A stretch of 64,000 nucleotides of DNA. It comes from Hypericibacter terrae. GTDB lineage: Bacteria > Pseudomonadota > Alphaproteobacteria > Dongiales > Dongiaceae. Under the pieces are notes generated by a model. It saw only the letters and a list, made by a program, of their open reading frames with translations, searched no databases and was not told where the DNA came from. The stretch spans positions 5,609,001-5,673,000 of the forward strand of contig NZ_CP042906.1 of NCBI RefSeq assembly GCF_008728855.1, read 5' to 3'. The position numbers and the translations under genes are program-made. This document shows, in pieces, positions 34,966-43,981 of the stretch; position 1 is the first letter of the stretch, and the number at the start of each line of letters is the position of its first letter.

Positions 34966-35533
34966 CCGCCCGGCGGATCGCCTGCAGGCTGTGACGCCGG
35001 CCCAGGCCGGTGTCGATCACGGTGTCGGCCCGCGCCCGTTTCAGGAGATCGGGAAGCTGGCGCGCCTCGATGCCGGCAAGCCGCTCGCGCGTCATGCCGG
35101 GCCGGCGCATCACCCGGGCGAGTTGCACGCGCCGCGGCGCCGAGACCACCATCACATGGTCGCAGCGCTGCTCGCCATGGGTCTCGAACAGCAGCGGAAT
35201 GTCGAGCGCCACCAGCTTGCGGCGATGGGCGCGCGCCTGGGCGATGAATTTCTGCTCCTCGCGGCGCACCAGCGGATGAAGGATCGCCTCGAGCTTCTTC
35301 AAGGCCGCCTTGTCGGCGAAGACCACGCGGCCCAGCGCCTGGCGGTCGACCTTGCCCTCCTTGACCGTGCCGGGAAAGGCCGCGGCAATGGGGGCGACCG
35401 CGGCACCGCCTGGGGCCTGAAGCCGATGCACGGCGGCGTCCGCGTCATGGACCGGAATCCCCAGCCGGCGCAGCAGGGCCGCGGCCGTGCTCTTGCCCAT
35501 GCCGATCGACCCGGTGAGCCCGAGGACGATCAT
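34934..35533 (-). CDS. coaE: Dephospho-CoA kinase
   Basis: A 199-residue P-loop kinase for the last step of coenzyme A synthesis. The N-terminal GLTGSIGMGKSTAAALLRRL is followed by VHDADAAVHRL and ALDIPLLFETHGEQRCDHVM. Its start overlaps the aroE stop by four bases. It is part of the PPSR-maf-aroE-coaE operon on the minus strand. Confidence 0.95.
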   Translation of the reverse strand: MIVLGLTGSIGMGKSTAAALLRRLGIPVHDADAAVHRLQAPGGAAVAPIAAAFPGTVKEGKVDRQALGRVVFADKAALKKLEAILHPLVRREEQKFIAQARAHRRKLVALDIPLLFETHGEQRCDHVMVVSAPRRVQLARVMRRPGMTRERLAGIEARQLPDLLKRARADTVIDTGLGRRHSLQAIRRAVMKLRRHARR

Positions 35534-36408
35534 GGCTGCCGCAGGACATAGGTCCGCAAGGCCGGCGTGACCTTGGGCTCGATGCCGAACCAGGCGGCGA
35601 AACCGAGCCGCGCCTGATGCAGCAGCATGCCGAGCCCGTCGACCACCGGATTGCCGCGCCGCCGCGCGGCCGCCAGCAGCGGCGTCTCCAGCGGCACATA
35701 AACGATGTCGTTCACCACCGCCTCGGGCGGCAGCCGGTCGAGCGCCAGGTCGAGCGGCGGCTGGCCGACCATGCCCTGTGTGGTGGCATTCACCAGCAGC
35801 CCGGCATTCTCCAGCGCCCGGGCACGGTCCTCCCAGTCCACCACCTCGATCGGGCCGCCGAGGCTGGTGGCGAGACCTTCCGCGCGGCTGGCATTTCGAT
35901 TGACCAGCCGGATCTCCGGCACGCCGGCATCCGCGAGCGCGACCAGCAGGGCCCGCGAGGCGCCGCCGGCGCCGACGACCACGGCCGGGCAGTCCTTTGC
36001 GCGCCAGAAGGGCGCTCCTTCCTTGAGATTCTCGATAAAGCCGAAGGCATCGGCGTTGCGGGCCTCGATCCGGCCCTGCCCGTCGACGACGAGGGTGTTG
36101 GCGGCACCGATCCGTCGGGCCTCGGGGCTGGCGGAATCGGCCAGGGCCAGCGCCGCCTCCTTATGCGGCAGGGTGACGTTGGCGCCCCGAAAGCCCAGGA
36201 CCGGCAGGGCGCGGAAGGCCCGTTCGAACTGCTCGGGCCGCACCGGCAGCGGCACATAGGCGCCGTCGATCCCATGCTCCGCCAGCCAATAGCCATGGAG
36301 CCGGGGCGAGAGCGAATGACCGACCGGCCAGCCCATCACGCCGGCCAGGCGGGCTTTTCCGGTGATGGCCGGATAGGGCTGGGCGGGATTGGGAGGGGTG
36401 CCGGTCAT
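35530..36408 (-). CDS. aroE: Shikimate dehydrogenase
   Basis: A 292-residue NADPH-dependent enzyme of aromatic amino acid synthesis. The substrate site has VMGWPVGHSLSPRLHGYWL, the catalytic Lys is in GANVTLPHKEAALALA and the Asp in ARNADAFGFIENL (Asn-Ala-Asp where Asn-Thr-Asp is usual). NADP loop: VVVGAGGASRALLVAL. ATG 36406-36408 overlaps the maf stop by four bases. The frame extends further upstream but overlaps maf. Confidence 0.94.
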   Translation of the reverse strand: MTGTPPNPAQPYPAITGKARLAGVMGWPVGHSLSPRLHGYWLAEHGIDGAYVPLPVRPEQFERAFRALPVLGFRGANVTLPHKEAALALADSASPEARRIGAANTLVVDGQGRIEARNADAFGFIENLKEGAPFWRAKDCPAVVVGAGGASRALLVALADAGVPEIRLVNRNASRAEGLATSLGGPIEVVDWEDRARALENAGLLVNATTQGMVGQPPLDLALDRLPPEAVVNDIVYVPLETPLLAAARRRGNPVVDGLGMLLHQARLGFAAWFGIEPKVTPALRTYVLRQP

Positions 36409-37028
36409 GCCGGAACCAGACCATGAGGCCGCAGGAAATCCAAGAGCGGCAGCAGCGGCAATCCAAGGATGGTGAAGTAGTCGCCTTCGATCCGGCTGAA
36501 GAGCTGGGCGCCCCGGGCCTCGAGCTGATAGGCGCCGACCGAACTCAGGATTCCGGGCATCGAGCGCGCCAGATACTCGTCGAGAAAGGCGGGGCTGAAG
36601 GGCCGCATGGTGAGCGTCGCGCGGTCGATGTGATGCCAGAGGCGCCGGCCGTCGCGCACCACGACCAGCGCGCTGATCAGTTGATGGGTGCGCCCGCGCA
36701 AGGCCATGAGTTGGGCCCTTGCCGCGGCCTCGTCGCGCGGCTTGTCGTAGCGCCGGCCCTCGCAATCGAGAACCTGGTCGGCGCCGATGACGAAGGCGCC
36801 GGGATGCCGGCGTGCCACGGCGACGGCCTTGAGCTCGGCCAGCGCTTCGGCGAGGGCCGGCCCGTCGGCCCCCTCGCCTTCGAGGGCGAGCTTGGCCTCC
36901 TCTTCGTCGATGGGGGCCGCCTCGGCCGAGAATTCGAGGCCGGCCTGCTCCAGCAGGCGCCGGCGCGTCGGGCTGGCCGAGGCCAGCAGCAATCGCGGCC
37001 GGATCGTCTCAGTCGCCGGTGCCGACAT
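36405..37028 (-). CDS. Maf-like nucleoside triphosphate pyrophosphatase
   Basis: A 207-residue Maf/YceF family protein that hydrolyses non-canonical or methylated NTPs. LLLASASPTRRRLLEQAGL, GADQVLDCEGRRYDKP and SSVGAYQLEARGAQLFSRIE are the family motifs. ATG 37026-37028 overlaps the PPSR end by 20 bases. It sits between PPSR and aroE as in many alphaproteobacteria. Confidence 0.92.
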   Translation of the reverse strand: MSAPATETIRPRLLLASASPTRRRLLEQAGLEFSAEAAPIDEEEAKLALEGEGADGPALAEALAELKAVAVARRHPGAFVIGADQVLDCEGRRYDKPRDEAAARAQLMALRGRTHQLISALVVVRDGRRLWHHIDRATLTMRPFSPAFLDEYLARSMPGILSSVGAYQLEARGAQLFSRIEGDYFTILGLPLLPLLDFLRPHGLVPA

Positions 37029-37851
37029 TCTCGCCGTTCCGGTGCTGCGACAGGAGCTGCACGATCGTCGCCGCCGTCTCCTCGATCGACCGGCGCGACA
37101 CGTCGATGATCGGCCAGCCATGCTCGCTGCAGAGCCGGCGCGCCTGGATCACCTCGCGGCGCACCATGTCGGGATCGACATAGTCGGTCTCCTCGTCCTG
37201 GGAGAGGAGCCGCAGGCGGTTGCGGCGCACCTGGACCAGCGAGGTCGGATCCTTGGTCAGTCCGACGATCAGGGGCTTGCGTGCCGCGAGCAGCTCGGGC
37301 GAGACCGGAAAATCCGGCACGATCGGCACGTTGGCAGCCTTGATACTGCGATTGGCCAGATAGATGCAGGTCGGCGTCTTCGAGGTCCGGGAGACGCCGA
37401 CCAGGATCACGTCGGCATCCTCGTAATCCCAGCTCGACTGGCCGTCGTCATGGGCGAGCGCGAAATTCATCGCATCGATGCGGCCGAAATATTCGGCATC
37501 CAACTCGTGCTGTCTTCCGGGCAGGCCGCGGCTCTGCCGCCCGAAGAAACTGCCGAGCGCGCCGATCACCGGATCCAGCACCGGGATGCAGGTGACCTGG
37601 AGCTTGCGGCATTCCTCGGTCAGCGTCGCACGCAGCTCCTCATTCACCAGCGTAAAGAGCACCAGGCCGGGATGTTCCTTGATACCCTCGAGCACCTTCT
37701 CCATCTGCCGCGCGGTCCGGATCAGGGTCCAGTTATGTTCGACCGGATCCGCATCCTCGAACTGGGCCAGGCAGGCGCGCGCGACCGAGGAGATCGTCTC
37801 GCCGGTCGCGTCGGAAACCAGGTGGAGATGATGGGTCAGGCCGTTCGCCAT
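37009..37851 (-). CDS. Pyruvate, phosphate/water dikinase regulatory protein (DUF299/PPSR)
   Basis: A 280-residue bifunctional kinase/phosphorylase that switches pyruvate phosphate dikinase or PEP synthase by phosphorylating a Thr with ADP. The N-terminus HLHLVSDATGETISSVARAC and the P-loop-like GVSRTSKTPTCIYLANR are diagnostic. Its gene borders hemE and the origin in Caulobacter and relatives; here an MFS gene lies between. It is the first gene of PPSR-maf-aroE-coaE. Confidence 0.94.
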   Translation of the reverse strand: MANGLTHHLHLVSDATGETISSVARACLAQFEDADPVEHNWTLIRTARQMEKVLEGIKEHPGLVLFTLVNEELRATLTEECRKLQVTCIPVLDPVIGALGSFFGRQSRGLPGRQHELDAEYFGRIDAMNFALAHDDGQSSWDYEDADVILVGVSRTSKTPTCIYLANRSIKAANVPIVPDFPVSPELLAARKPLIVGLTKDPTSLVQVRRNRLRLLSQDEETDYVDPDMVRREVIQARRLCSEHGWPIIDVSRRSIEETAATIVQLLSQHRNGENVGTGD

Positions 37852-37893
37852 GATCGGGATCGCCAGGTTCCTGAGTGAGGGGGGTCGACGCGG

Positions 37894-37913
37894 GCGGGCG
37901 CCCGCTTGTTTTT
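37894..37913 (+). terminator. Terminator-like palindrome plus T-run upstream of the MFS gene
   Basis: GCGGGCGCCCGC at 37894-37905 is followed by TTGTTTTT at 37906-37913. No plus-strand gene lies directly upstream, so it may act on a leader or antisense transcript reading towards the MFS gene. The loopless 12-base palindrome makes a weak hairpin. Confidence 0.3.
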
Positions 37914-38056
37914 AGGCTGCCCGCCGAGGGCCGGCAATGGGGCGCGGATCCAGGGGCAGTGCGAGCCCGTCCCCCGTTCGGCGGGGATCGCAGGAAGGAG
38001 CGGAGCGAAAGCGATGGACAGGCTCGAGGAATCCGGGGCATGGCTGGCCCCGCGCC

Positions 38057-39268
38057 ATGACCCCGATCGCGACCGATCCACCCGCCGAGACCAGACCCCC
38101 GCGCCGCCGCATGGCGGCCTTCGCGGTCATCGTCAGCGTCTCGGTCTTCGCGCTGACGCAAGGCCTGACCTATCCGCTCCTGGCGCTGATCCAGGATTCC
38201 ATGGGCCAATCCCGGGTCATGATCGGCGCCTCGACCGCCATGACCTTGCTGGCCATGCTTTTAACGGCGGGGCTGGTGCCGCGCCTCGCCGGGCGTTTCG
38301 GCGCCTGGAATCTGGCCGTGACAGGCATCCTGGGTGCCGTCTCCTGTTTCGTGCTGATCGGCCTGACGCGCGAGCCGCTGCTGTGGCTGCCGCTGCGCTT
38401 TCTGCTCGGCGGCTGCATCACCGCGACTTATGTCATCAGCGAGATGTGGATCAACCAGCTGGCCGACCCCGCCTCGCGCGGCCGGCTGATCGGGCTCTAT
38501 GGCACGGTGAATGCGGGCTGCTTCGCGCTGGGGCCGCTGATCGTGACGCTCACCGGTGCCCAGAGCTGGATTCCCTTCGCGATCGGCACGGCCATGGCGT
38601 TGAGCGCCCTGCTGCCGCTGTTGGCGAGCCGGCGCGATCTGCCTGTCGTCCGGTACAAGTCGCCGACCAGCGTCACGAGCTTCATCCGCTATGCGCCGGT
38701 TCTGTTCCTGACGGTGCTGGTGTTCGCGGCCTTCGACCAGATCGCGCTCTCGCTCCTGCCGATCTATGCGATCGATCATGGCTTGAGCGCGCCGATGGGC
38801 ACGTTCGTTCTCTCGCTGCTGACGATCGGCAATGTCGGGCTGCAATATCCGGCCGGCTGGCTGGCCGACAAGTTGACCGCCGCGCGGCTGGTGCGCATCG
38901 TCGCCTTCGCGGCGGCGGTCGGCGCCGTCCTGCTGCCGCTGGCCGCGGACTCCGCCCTCGCCTTGTCGATCCACTGCTTCCTCTGGGGCGGTCTCGTCGG
39001 CGTGCTCTACACTCTGACCCTGATCGAGCTCGGCCGGAATTTCCAAGGCGACCTGCTGCTCGCCGGCAATGCCGCCTTCACCGTCGGCTGGGGCCTCGGC
39101 GGCGTGCTGGGACCGCCGCTCGGCGGTGCCGCCATGCAGTTTCTCGGAGCCACCGGCCTGCCGGCGGTGCTGTTCTTCATCTTCGCCGCCCTCAGTCTCG
39201 CCTGGTGCTCGCCGCGCCTGCGCCGCTACGAAACGGCAGCCTTTGTTCACCGCCCGGCGGGGGATTGA
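38057..39268 (+). CDS. MFS transporter
   Basis: A 403-residue major facilitator with about twelve hydrophobic segments (for example FAVIVSVSVFALTQGLTYPL and APVLFLTVLVFAAFDQIALS). It resembles the YcaD-type family; the substrate is not known. ATG 38057 is chosen since residues upstream in this frame are Arg/Gly-rich and not membrane-like. It separates PPSR from hemE, which are adjacent to the origin in many alphaproteobacteria. Confidence 0.85.
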   Translation: MTPIATDPPAETRPPRRRMAAFAVIVSVSVFALTQGLTYPLLALIQDSMGQSRVMIGASTAMTLLAMLLTAGLVPRLAGRFGAWNLAVTGILGAVSCFVLIGLTREPLLWLPLRFLLGGCITATYVISEMWINQLADPASRGRLIGLYGTVNAGCFALGPLIVTLTGAQSWIPFAIGTAMALSALLPLLASRRDLPVVRYKSPTSVTSFIRYAPVLFLTVLVFAAFDQIALSLLPIYAIDHGLSAPMGTFVLSLLTIGNVGLQYPAGWLADKLTAARLVRIVAFAAAVGAVLLPLAADSALALSIHCFLWGGLVGVLYTLTLIELGRNFQGDLLLAGNAAFTVGWGLGGVLGPPLGGAAMQFLGATGLPAVLFFIFAALSLAWCSPRLRRYETAAFVHRPAGD

Positions 39269-39627
39269 ATCCATGCGAACGGGGACAAGTCGGGCTTTGC
39301 AGGAGTCAAGCGCCAATCGTCGCGCGTTCGAGCGATTCGCTGCGAGGAGTCCGGCATCGCGAAGGGCCGCGCGGCGAAATCGGGTATGACACGAAGGACA
39401 CCGTCCAATCCGTTCGCCATTCCCATGATTCACAGGGCGTCATTCCGCCGCTGAATCCTCGCGGGATGAAGCCTTATGATGGAGCTGTCCCCGGTTGGAG
39501 AAGCAATCCATCCCGCGCTGTTTGAATCGGGGATGGAGTGGGGACAAGTTCCAATCCCCATGTTGCACAGCCATCCACTACAACCACTCCTTACTAATCT
39601 ATAAATCTAAGAATAGAAGTAGAGGCC
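39269..39627. other. 359-base intergenic region upstream of hemE: candidate replication origin
   Basis: This non-coding stretch precedes hemE at the point where gene direction switches from mostly minus to mostly plus. It has an AT-rich end (ACTAATCTATAAATCTAAGA around 39592-39611) and DnaA-box-like sequences TGATTCACA at 39426-39434 and TGTTGCACA at 39561-39569. GGGGACA or its complement occurs three times (about 39281, 39486 and 39541). None is a perfect TTATCCACA box. The AT-rich end also serves as the hemE promoter. Confidence 0.45.
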
Positions 39628-40707
39628 ATGAACTCCCCGCCACGCGCCGGACGATCGACGAGCGACAAGCCGCTGCTGCGCGTGCTGGCCGGCGAACGGT
39701 TGAATCCGCCGCCCTTCTGGCTGATGCGCCAGGCCGGGCGTTACCTGCCCGAATACCGCTCGCTGCGCGCCAAGGCCGGGACCTTCCTCGATCTCTGCCT
39801 GACGCCCGATCTGGCAACGGAGGTGACGCTGCAGCCGATCCGACGCTATGGCATGGATGCGGCGATTCTGTTTTCCGACATCCTCGTCGTGCCGCTGGGC
39901 TTGGGCCAGGCGGTGAGTTTCGAGGAAGGACGCGGTCCCGTGCTCGAGCCGTTGCGCGATGCAAGCGAGCTTTCGCGGCTGCGGCTCGATGGCATGCGGG
40001 AGAAGCTGGCGCCGGTCTATCGAACCGTTCGCCAGGTCGTGGCCGCGCTGCCGGCGCCGGTGACGATGATCGGCTTTGCCGGCGCGCCCTGGACGGTGGC
40101 GAGCTACATGGTCGAGGGCGGTTCCAGCCGGGAGTTCGCCATCGCCAGGCGCTGGGCGAACGAAGATACCGATGGCTTTCAGCGGCTGATCGATCTCCTG
40201 GTGGAGGCCACGGTCGAGCATCTGTCGGCGCAAGTCGAGGCGGGGGCCGAAGCGCTGCAGATCTTCGACAGCTGGGCCAACGCCTGGGCCGCGGAGAAAA
40301 CTTCAGCCGCCTTGCGGCGCTGGTGTCTCGAACCCTGCCGGCGGATCATCGCGAAGCTCGAGGCCCGCCATCCGCATATCCCGGTCATCCTGTTTCCGCG
40401 CGCGGTGGGTCCGCATCTGTCGCTCTTCGCCAAGGAGAGCGGTGCTGCGGCGTTGTCGCTCGATGATAGCGTTCCGCTCGCCTGGGCCCGCGCGACCCTG
40501 CAGCCGATGCTGCCGCTGCAGGGCAATCTGCCGCCGCGAATCCTGGTCGAGGGCGGGCCGGCGCTGGCGATGCAGACGCGCCTGATCCTGAGCGAGTTGG
40601 GACAGGGACCGTTCGTCTTCAATCTCGGCCATGGGATCCTGCCCGAGACGCCGCTCGAGCATGTCGCGGAACTGGCGGCGCTGATCCGCGAAGGCGTGCC
40701 GGCATGA
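39628..40707 (+). CDS. hemE: Uroporphyrinogen decarboxylase
   Basis: A 359-residue enzyme that removes four acetate carboxyls to give coproporphyrinogen III. The signature PPFWLMRQAGRYLPEYRSLR near residue 25 and GFAGAPWTVASYMVEGGSS in mid-protein are complete. It is the first gene of hemE-hemH-hemJ, with a four-base overlap to hemH. Its upstream gap is the candidate origin. Confidence 0.97.
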   Translation: MNSPPRAGRSTSDKPLLRVLAGERLNPPPFWLMRQAGRYLPEYRSLRAKAGTFLDLCLTPDLATEVTLQPIRRYGMDAAILFSDILVVPLGLGQAVSFEEGRGPVLEPLRDASELSRLRLDGMREKLAPVYRTVRQVVAALPAPVTMIGFAGAPWTVASYMVEGGSSREFAIARRWANEDTDGFQRLIDLLVEATVEHLSAQVEAGAEALQIFDSWANAWAAEKTSAALRRWCLEPCRRIIAKLEARHPHIPVILFPRAVGPHLSLFAKESGAAALSLDDSVPLAWARATLQPMLPLQGNLPPRILVEGGPALAMQTRLILSELGQGPFVFNLGHGILPETPLEHVAELAALIREGVPA

Positions 40708-41696
40708 GAACCGCGATCGTGCTGTTCAATCTCGGCGGTCCCGACGGGCCGGATTCGGTCGAGCCCTTTCTGCGCAATCTCTTTTCCGATCCGGCGATCC
40801 TGCGCGTGCCGGGTCTTTTCCGTGGGCTGCTGGCCCGGCTGATCGCGCGCCGGCGGGCCCCGGTGGCGAAGGCCGTCTATGACAAGCTCGGGGGCGGTTC
40901 GCCCTTGTTGCCCAACACGCAAGCCCAGGCACGGGCGCTCGAAACCGAGCTCGAGGATCTGGGCGAGGTCCGCTGTTTCGTGACGATGCGCTATTGGAAG
41001 CCCTTCGCCGACGAAACCGCGCCCGAGGTGAAACGCTTCGCCCCCGACCGGATCATCCTGCTGCCGCTCTATCCGCAGTTCTCGACCACCACCACGGAAT
41101 CCGCCTTCGCCGATTGGAACCGCGCGGCCACCCTGGCCGGCGTCACGGCGCGGACCTTCACCATCCGCGACTATCCGGCGGAAGAGGGCTTCGTCGCCGC
41201 GGTCTCGCGGCTGACGGCCGAGATGCTGCCGCAGGCGCGCGCCGCGGGTCCGACCAAGATCCTGTTCTCGGCGCATGGGCTGCCGAAGAAGATCGTGCAG
41301 GCGGGCGACCCCTATGCGGACCAGGTCGGCAGCAGCGTGCGCGCGGTTGCTGCCAGGCTCGGTCTGACGCCGGAGGACTATGAGATCTGTTTCCAGAGCC
41401 GGGTCGGCCCGCTCGAATGGATCGGTCCCTATACCGACGAGGAGATCGTGCGCGCGGCCCAGGCCGGCCAGTCGATCCTGCTGGTGCCGATCGCCTTCGT
41501 CTCGGAACATTCGGAGACGCTGGTCGAGCTCGACATCGAATATCGTCATCTGGCCGAGAGGGAAGGCGCGGTCGGCTATTTCCGGGTACCGACCGTCGGT
41601 ACCGCGCCCGAATTCATCGCCGGCCTGGGCGGCCTGGTGCGACAGGCCCTCCAGCCCGGCGGCTCGTCGACCTCATCCTCGAGGATGCGCTCATGA
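40704..41696 (+). CDS. hemH: Ferrochelatase
   Basis: A 330-residue enzyme inserting Fe2+ into protoporphyrin IX. The catalytic His is in ILFSAHGLPKKIVQAGDPY, and the Glu-rich segment is VSEHSETLVELDIEYR. No C-terminal CAB or membrane tail. It overlaps hemE and hemJ by four bases on each side. Confidence 0.96.
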   Translation: MRTAIVLFNLGGPDGPDSVEPFLRNLFSDPAILRVPGLFRGLLARLIARRRAPVAKAVYDKLGGGSPLLPNTQAQARALETELEDLGEVRCFVTMRYWKPFADETAPEVKRFAPDRIILLPLYPQFSTTTTESAFADWNRAATLAGVTARTFTIRDYPAEEGFVAAVSRLTAEMLPQARAAGPTKILFSAHGLPKKIVQAGDPYADQVGSSVRAVAARLGLTPEDYEICFQSRVGPLEWIGPYTDEEIVRAAQAGQSILLVPIAFVSEHSETLVELDIEYRHLAEREGAVGYFRVPTVGTAPEFIAGLGGLVRQALQPGGSSTSSSRMRS

Positions 41697-42133
41697 ACAG
41701 TTTCGCCGATTGGCAGCCCTGGCTGCTCTCCCTCCATGTCATCGCGGTCATCGCCTGGATGGCGGGGATGCTCTATCTGCCCCGGCTCTACGTCTATCAC
41801 GCTGACGCCAAGGCGGGCTCGGAGCTCTCCGAAACCTTCAAGGTGATGGAGCGCCGCCTGCTGCGGGCGATTATCAACCCTGCCATGATCGCCGCCTGGA
41901 TCCTGGGACTGACGCTGGCGACCTGGGGCCATCATTGGGGCGAGGGCTGGCTTCATGCCAAGCTGGCGCTCCTGGTGCTGATGCAGATCGCCCATGCGGC
42001 CCTGTCGCGCTGGCGCCGGCAGTTCGCCCAGGATCGCAACCGCCATCCGGCCCGGTTCTACCGGGCGGTGAACGAGATTCCAACGGTCCTAATGATCGGG
42101 ATTGTCATCCTGGCGATCGTGCGGCCGTTCTGA
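41693..42133 (+). CDS. hemJ: Protoporphyrinogen oxidase HemJ
   Basis: A 146-residue integral membrane protein with about four helices (SLHVIAVIAWMAGMLYLPRL and PTVLMIGIVILAIVRPF). HemJ oxidises protoporphyrinogen IX in bacteria without HemG or HemY. The conserved HVIAVIAWMAGMLYLPRLYV includes the essential His. The ATG overlaps the hemH stop. Confidence 0.93.
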   Translation: MNSFADWQPWLLSLHVIAVIAWMAGMLYLPRLYVYHADAKAGSELSETFKVMERRLLRAIINPAMIAAWILGLTLATWGHHWGEGWLHAKLALLVLMQIAHAALSRWRRQFAQDRNRHPARFYRAVNEIPTVLMIGIVILAIVRPF

Positions 42134-42378
42134 CCGGCACGCGATTAGCCCTACCTAGACCATTGACTTGGCTGGGCACCTTCGTTAAAGATCGCCCCGT
42201 TCAATAGCGGTGGCTTTCTCCGAGCCCACCAACTCTCCGCACCAAAAACCGAACCTCTAGGGCCTTTTCAGGTCGGCTTCCGTCCGACCGCCGGTTCATC
42301 ACCGCCCGGCCCTTCCGCCCCTCGGTTTCCCCCAAGCTGACGCGTCCGCCGGTTACATCCCCTCCCTTCGGTTACATC
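42134..42378 (+). promoter_or_regulatory. Leader and promoter region of rho (245 bases)
   Basis: TTGACT at 42163-42168 and TTAAAG at 42185-42190 with a 16-base gap form a plausible sigma-70-type promoter. About 190 bases of mostly C-rich, G-poor untranslated leader follow up to ATG 42379, which resembles rut-like sequence. In other bacteria rho is autoregulated by attenuation in its leader. Confidence 0.4.
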
Positions 42379-43635
42379 ATGAATCTTCAGGAACTTAAGA
42401 AAAAAACCCCGCCGGAACTCCTGGCCTATGCCGAGGAGTTGCTGATCGAAAACGCGAGCAACCTGCGTCGGCAGGACATGATGTTCGCGATCCTCAAGCA
42501 GCTGGCCGAGAACGACACGGCGATCTTCGGCGACGGCGTGCTGGAGATCCTGCAGGACGGCTTCGGCTTCCTGCGCAGCCCCGAGGCGAACTATCTGCCG
42601 GGACCCGACGACATCTATGTCAGCCCCAGCCAGGTGCGTCGCTTCGGCCTCAGGACCGGCGACACGGTCGAGGGCCAGATCCGGTCGCCCAAGGAAGGCG
42701 AGCGCTATTTCGCGCTGCTCAAGGTCAACACCATCAATTTCGACAATCCGGACAAGGTTCGCCACCGGATCAACTTCGACAACCTGACGCCGCTCTATCC
42801 CGACGAGCGCCTCAAGCTGGAGCTGCAGGATCCGACCAAGAAGGACCTGACCACGCGCGTCATCGACCTGATCGCACCGCTCGGCAAGGGCCAGCGCGCG
42901 CTGATCGTGGCGCCGCCGCGCACCGGCAAGACCGTGATGCTGCAGAACATCGCGCATTCGATCTCCGCCAATCATCCGGAATGCTATCTGATCGTGCTGC
43001 TGATCGACGAGCGGCCCGAGGAAGTCACCGACATGGCCCGCTCGGTCAAGGGCGAGGTCGTGAGCTCGACCTTCGACGAGCCGGCGCAGCGCCATGTCCA
43101 GGTCGCCGAGATGGTGATCGAGAAGGCGAAGCGCCTGGTCGAGCATAAGCGCGACGTGGTGATCCTGCTGGATTCGATCACGCGCTTGGCGCGTGCGTAC
43201 AACACCGTCGTCCCGTCATCCGGCAAGGTGCTGACCGGCGGCGTCGACGCCAACGCGCTGCAGCGCCCCAAGCGCTTCTTCGGTGCCGCCCGCAATATCG
43301 AGGAGGGCGGCTCGCTCACCATCGTCGCGACCGCGCTGATCGATACCGGCAGCCGCATGGACGAGGTGATCTTCGAAGAGTTCAAGGGCACCGGTAACTC
43401 GGAAATCATCCTCGACCGCAAGCTCTCCGACAAGCGCACCTTCCCCTCGATCGACATCACCAAGTCCGGCACCCGCAAGGAAGAGCTCCTGGTGGACAAG
43501 GGTACGCTCTCCAAGATGTGGGTGCTGCGCCGCATCCTCATGCCGATGGGCGTGGTCGACGCGATGGAGTTCCTGGTCGAGAAGCTCAAGCAGGCCAAGA
43601 CCAACCACGATTTCTTCAGCTCGATGAATCAGTAG
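42379..43635 (+). CDS. rho: Transcription termination factor Rho
   Basis: A 418-residue hexameric RNA helicase. The N-terminal RNA-binding domain has [20 protein letters not shown]-type residues (here [15 protein letters not shown]); Walker A is [15 protein letters not shown], Walker [17 protein letters not shown], and the Q- and R-loops follow ([15 protein letters not shown]). The N-terminus lacks the long insertions of actinobacterial Rho. It is transcribed alone, with a repeat after its stop. Confidence 0.97.
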   Translation: MNLQELKKKTPPELLAYAEELLIENASNLRRQDMMFAILKQLAENDTAIFGDGVLEILQDGFGFLRSPEANYLPGPDDIYVSPSQVRRFGLRTGDTVEGQIRSPKEGERYFALLKVNTINFDNPDKVRHRINFDNLTPLYPDERLKLELQDPTKKDLTTRVIDLIAPLGKGQRALIVAPPRTGKTVMLQNIAHSISANHPECYLIVLLIDERPEEVTDMARSVKGEVVSSTFDEPAQRHVQVAEMVIEKAKRLVEHKRDVVILLDSITRLARAYNTVVPSSGKVLTGGVDANALQRPKRFFGAARNIEEGGSLTIVATALIDTGSRMDEVIFEEFKGTGNSEIILDRKLSDKRTFPSIDITKSGTRKEELLVDKGTLSKMWVLRRILMPMGVVDAMEFLVEKLKQAKTNHDFFSSMNQ

Positions 43636-43981
43636 CAGGGCGGTTGCCACTCTTTCTTCCTTTCCTCTTTGAGGAGGAGGCAGGTGTGGGACTCTCTCGA
43701 CGCGTCGCGATACCCTTATTTCTGTCATCGCCGGGCCTGACCCGGCGATCCAGGGACGGCGTGGCTGGGTGCCCGGATCAAGTCCGGGCATGACAGGAAT
43801 GGTGGCATCGTCTCGCGGCGAGTGACTGACGCGATTCGACCCCACGCTCTCCGTCACGACGACAAGGGCAACGGCAATGGCCTTGTCCCTAGACCTAGCG
43901 CGGTCCTAGCATCCAAGGGCAGGGCGGTTGCCGGGTTCTTCCCGAGGCGGCGCCCGCCGATCCGGAAGGCTTGGCCCCGGC
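43636..43981. repeat. 346-base intergenic region after rho with a double-hairpin repeat
   Basis: At 43722-43797 an element with two hairpins (CGCCGGGCCTGACCCGGCG, then TGCCCGGATCAAGTCCGGGC) is bracketed by CTGTCAT and ATGACAG. It is a REP-like palindromic unit, distinct in core from the CCCCGCGAAAGCGGGG elements but with similar ends. A further hairpin pairs GACAAGG (43861-43867) with CCTTGTC (43881-43887). I see no gene here. Confidence 0.6.
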
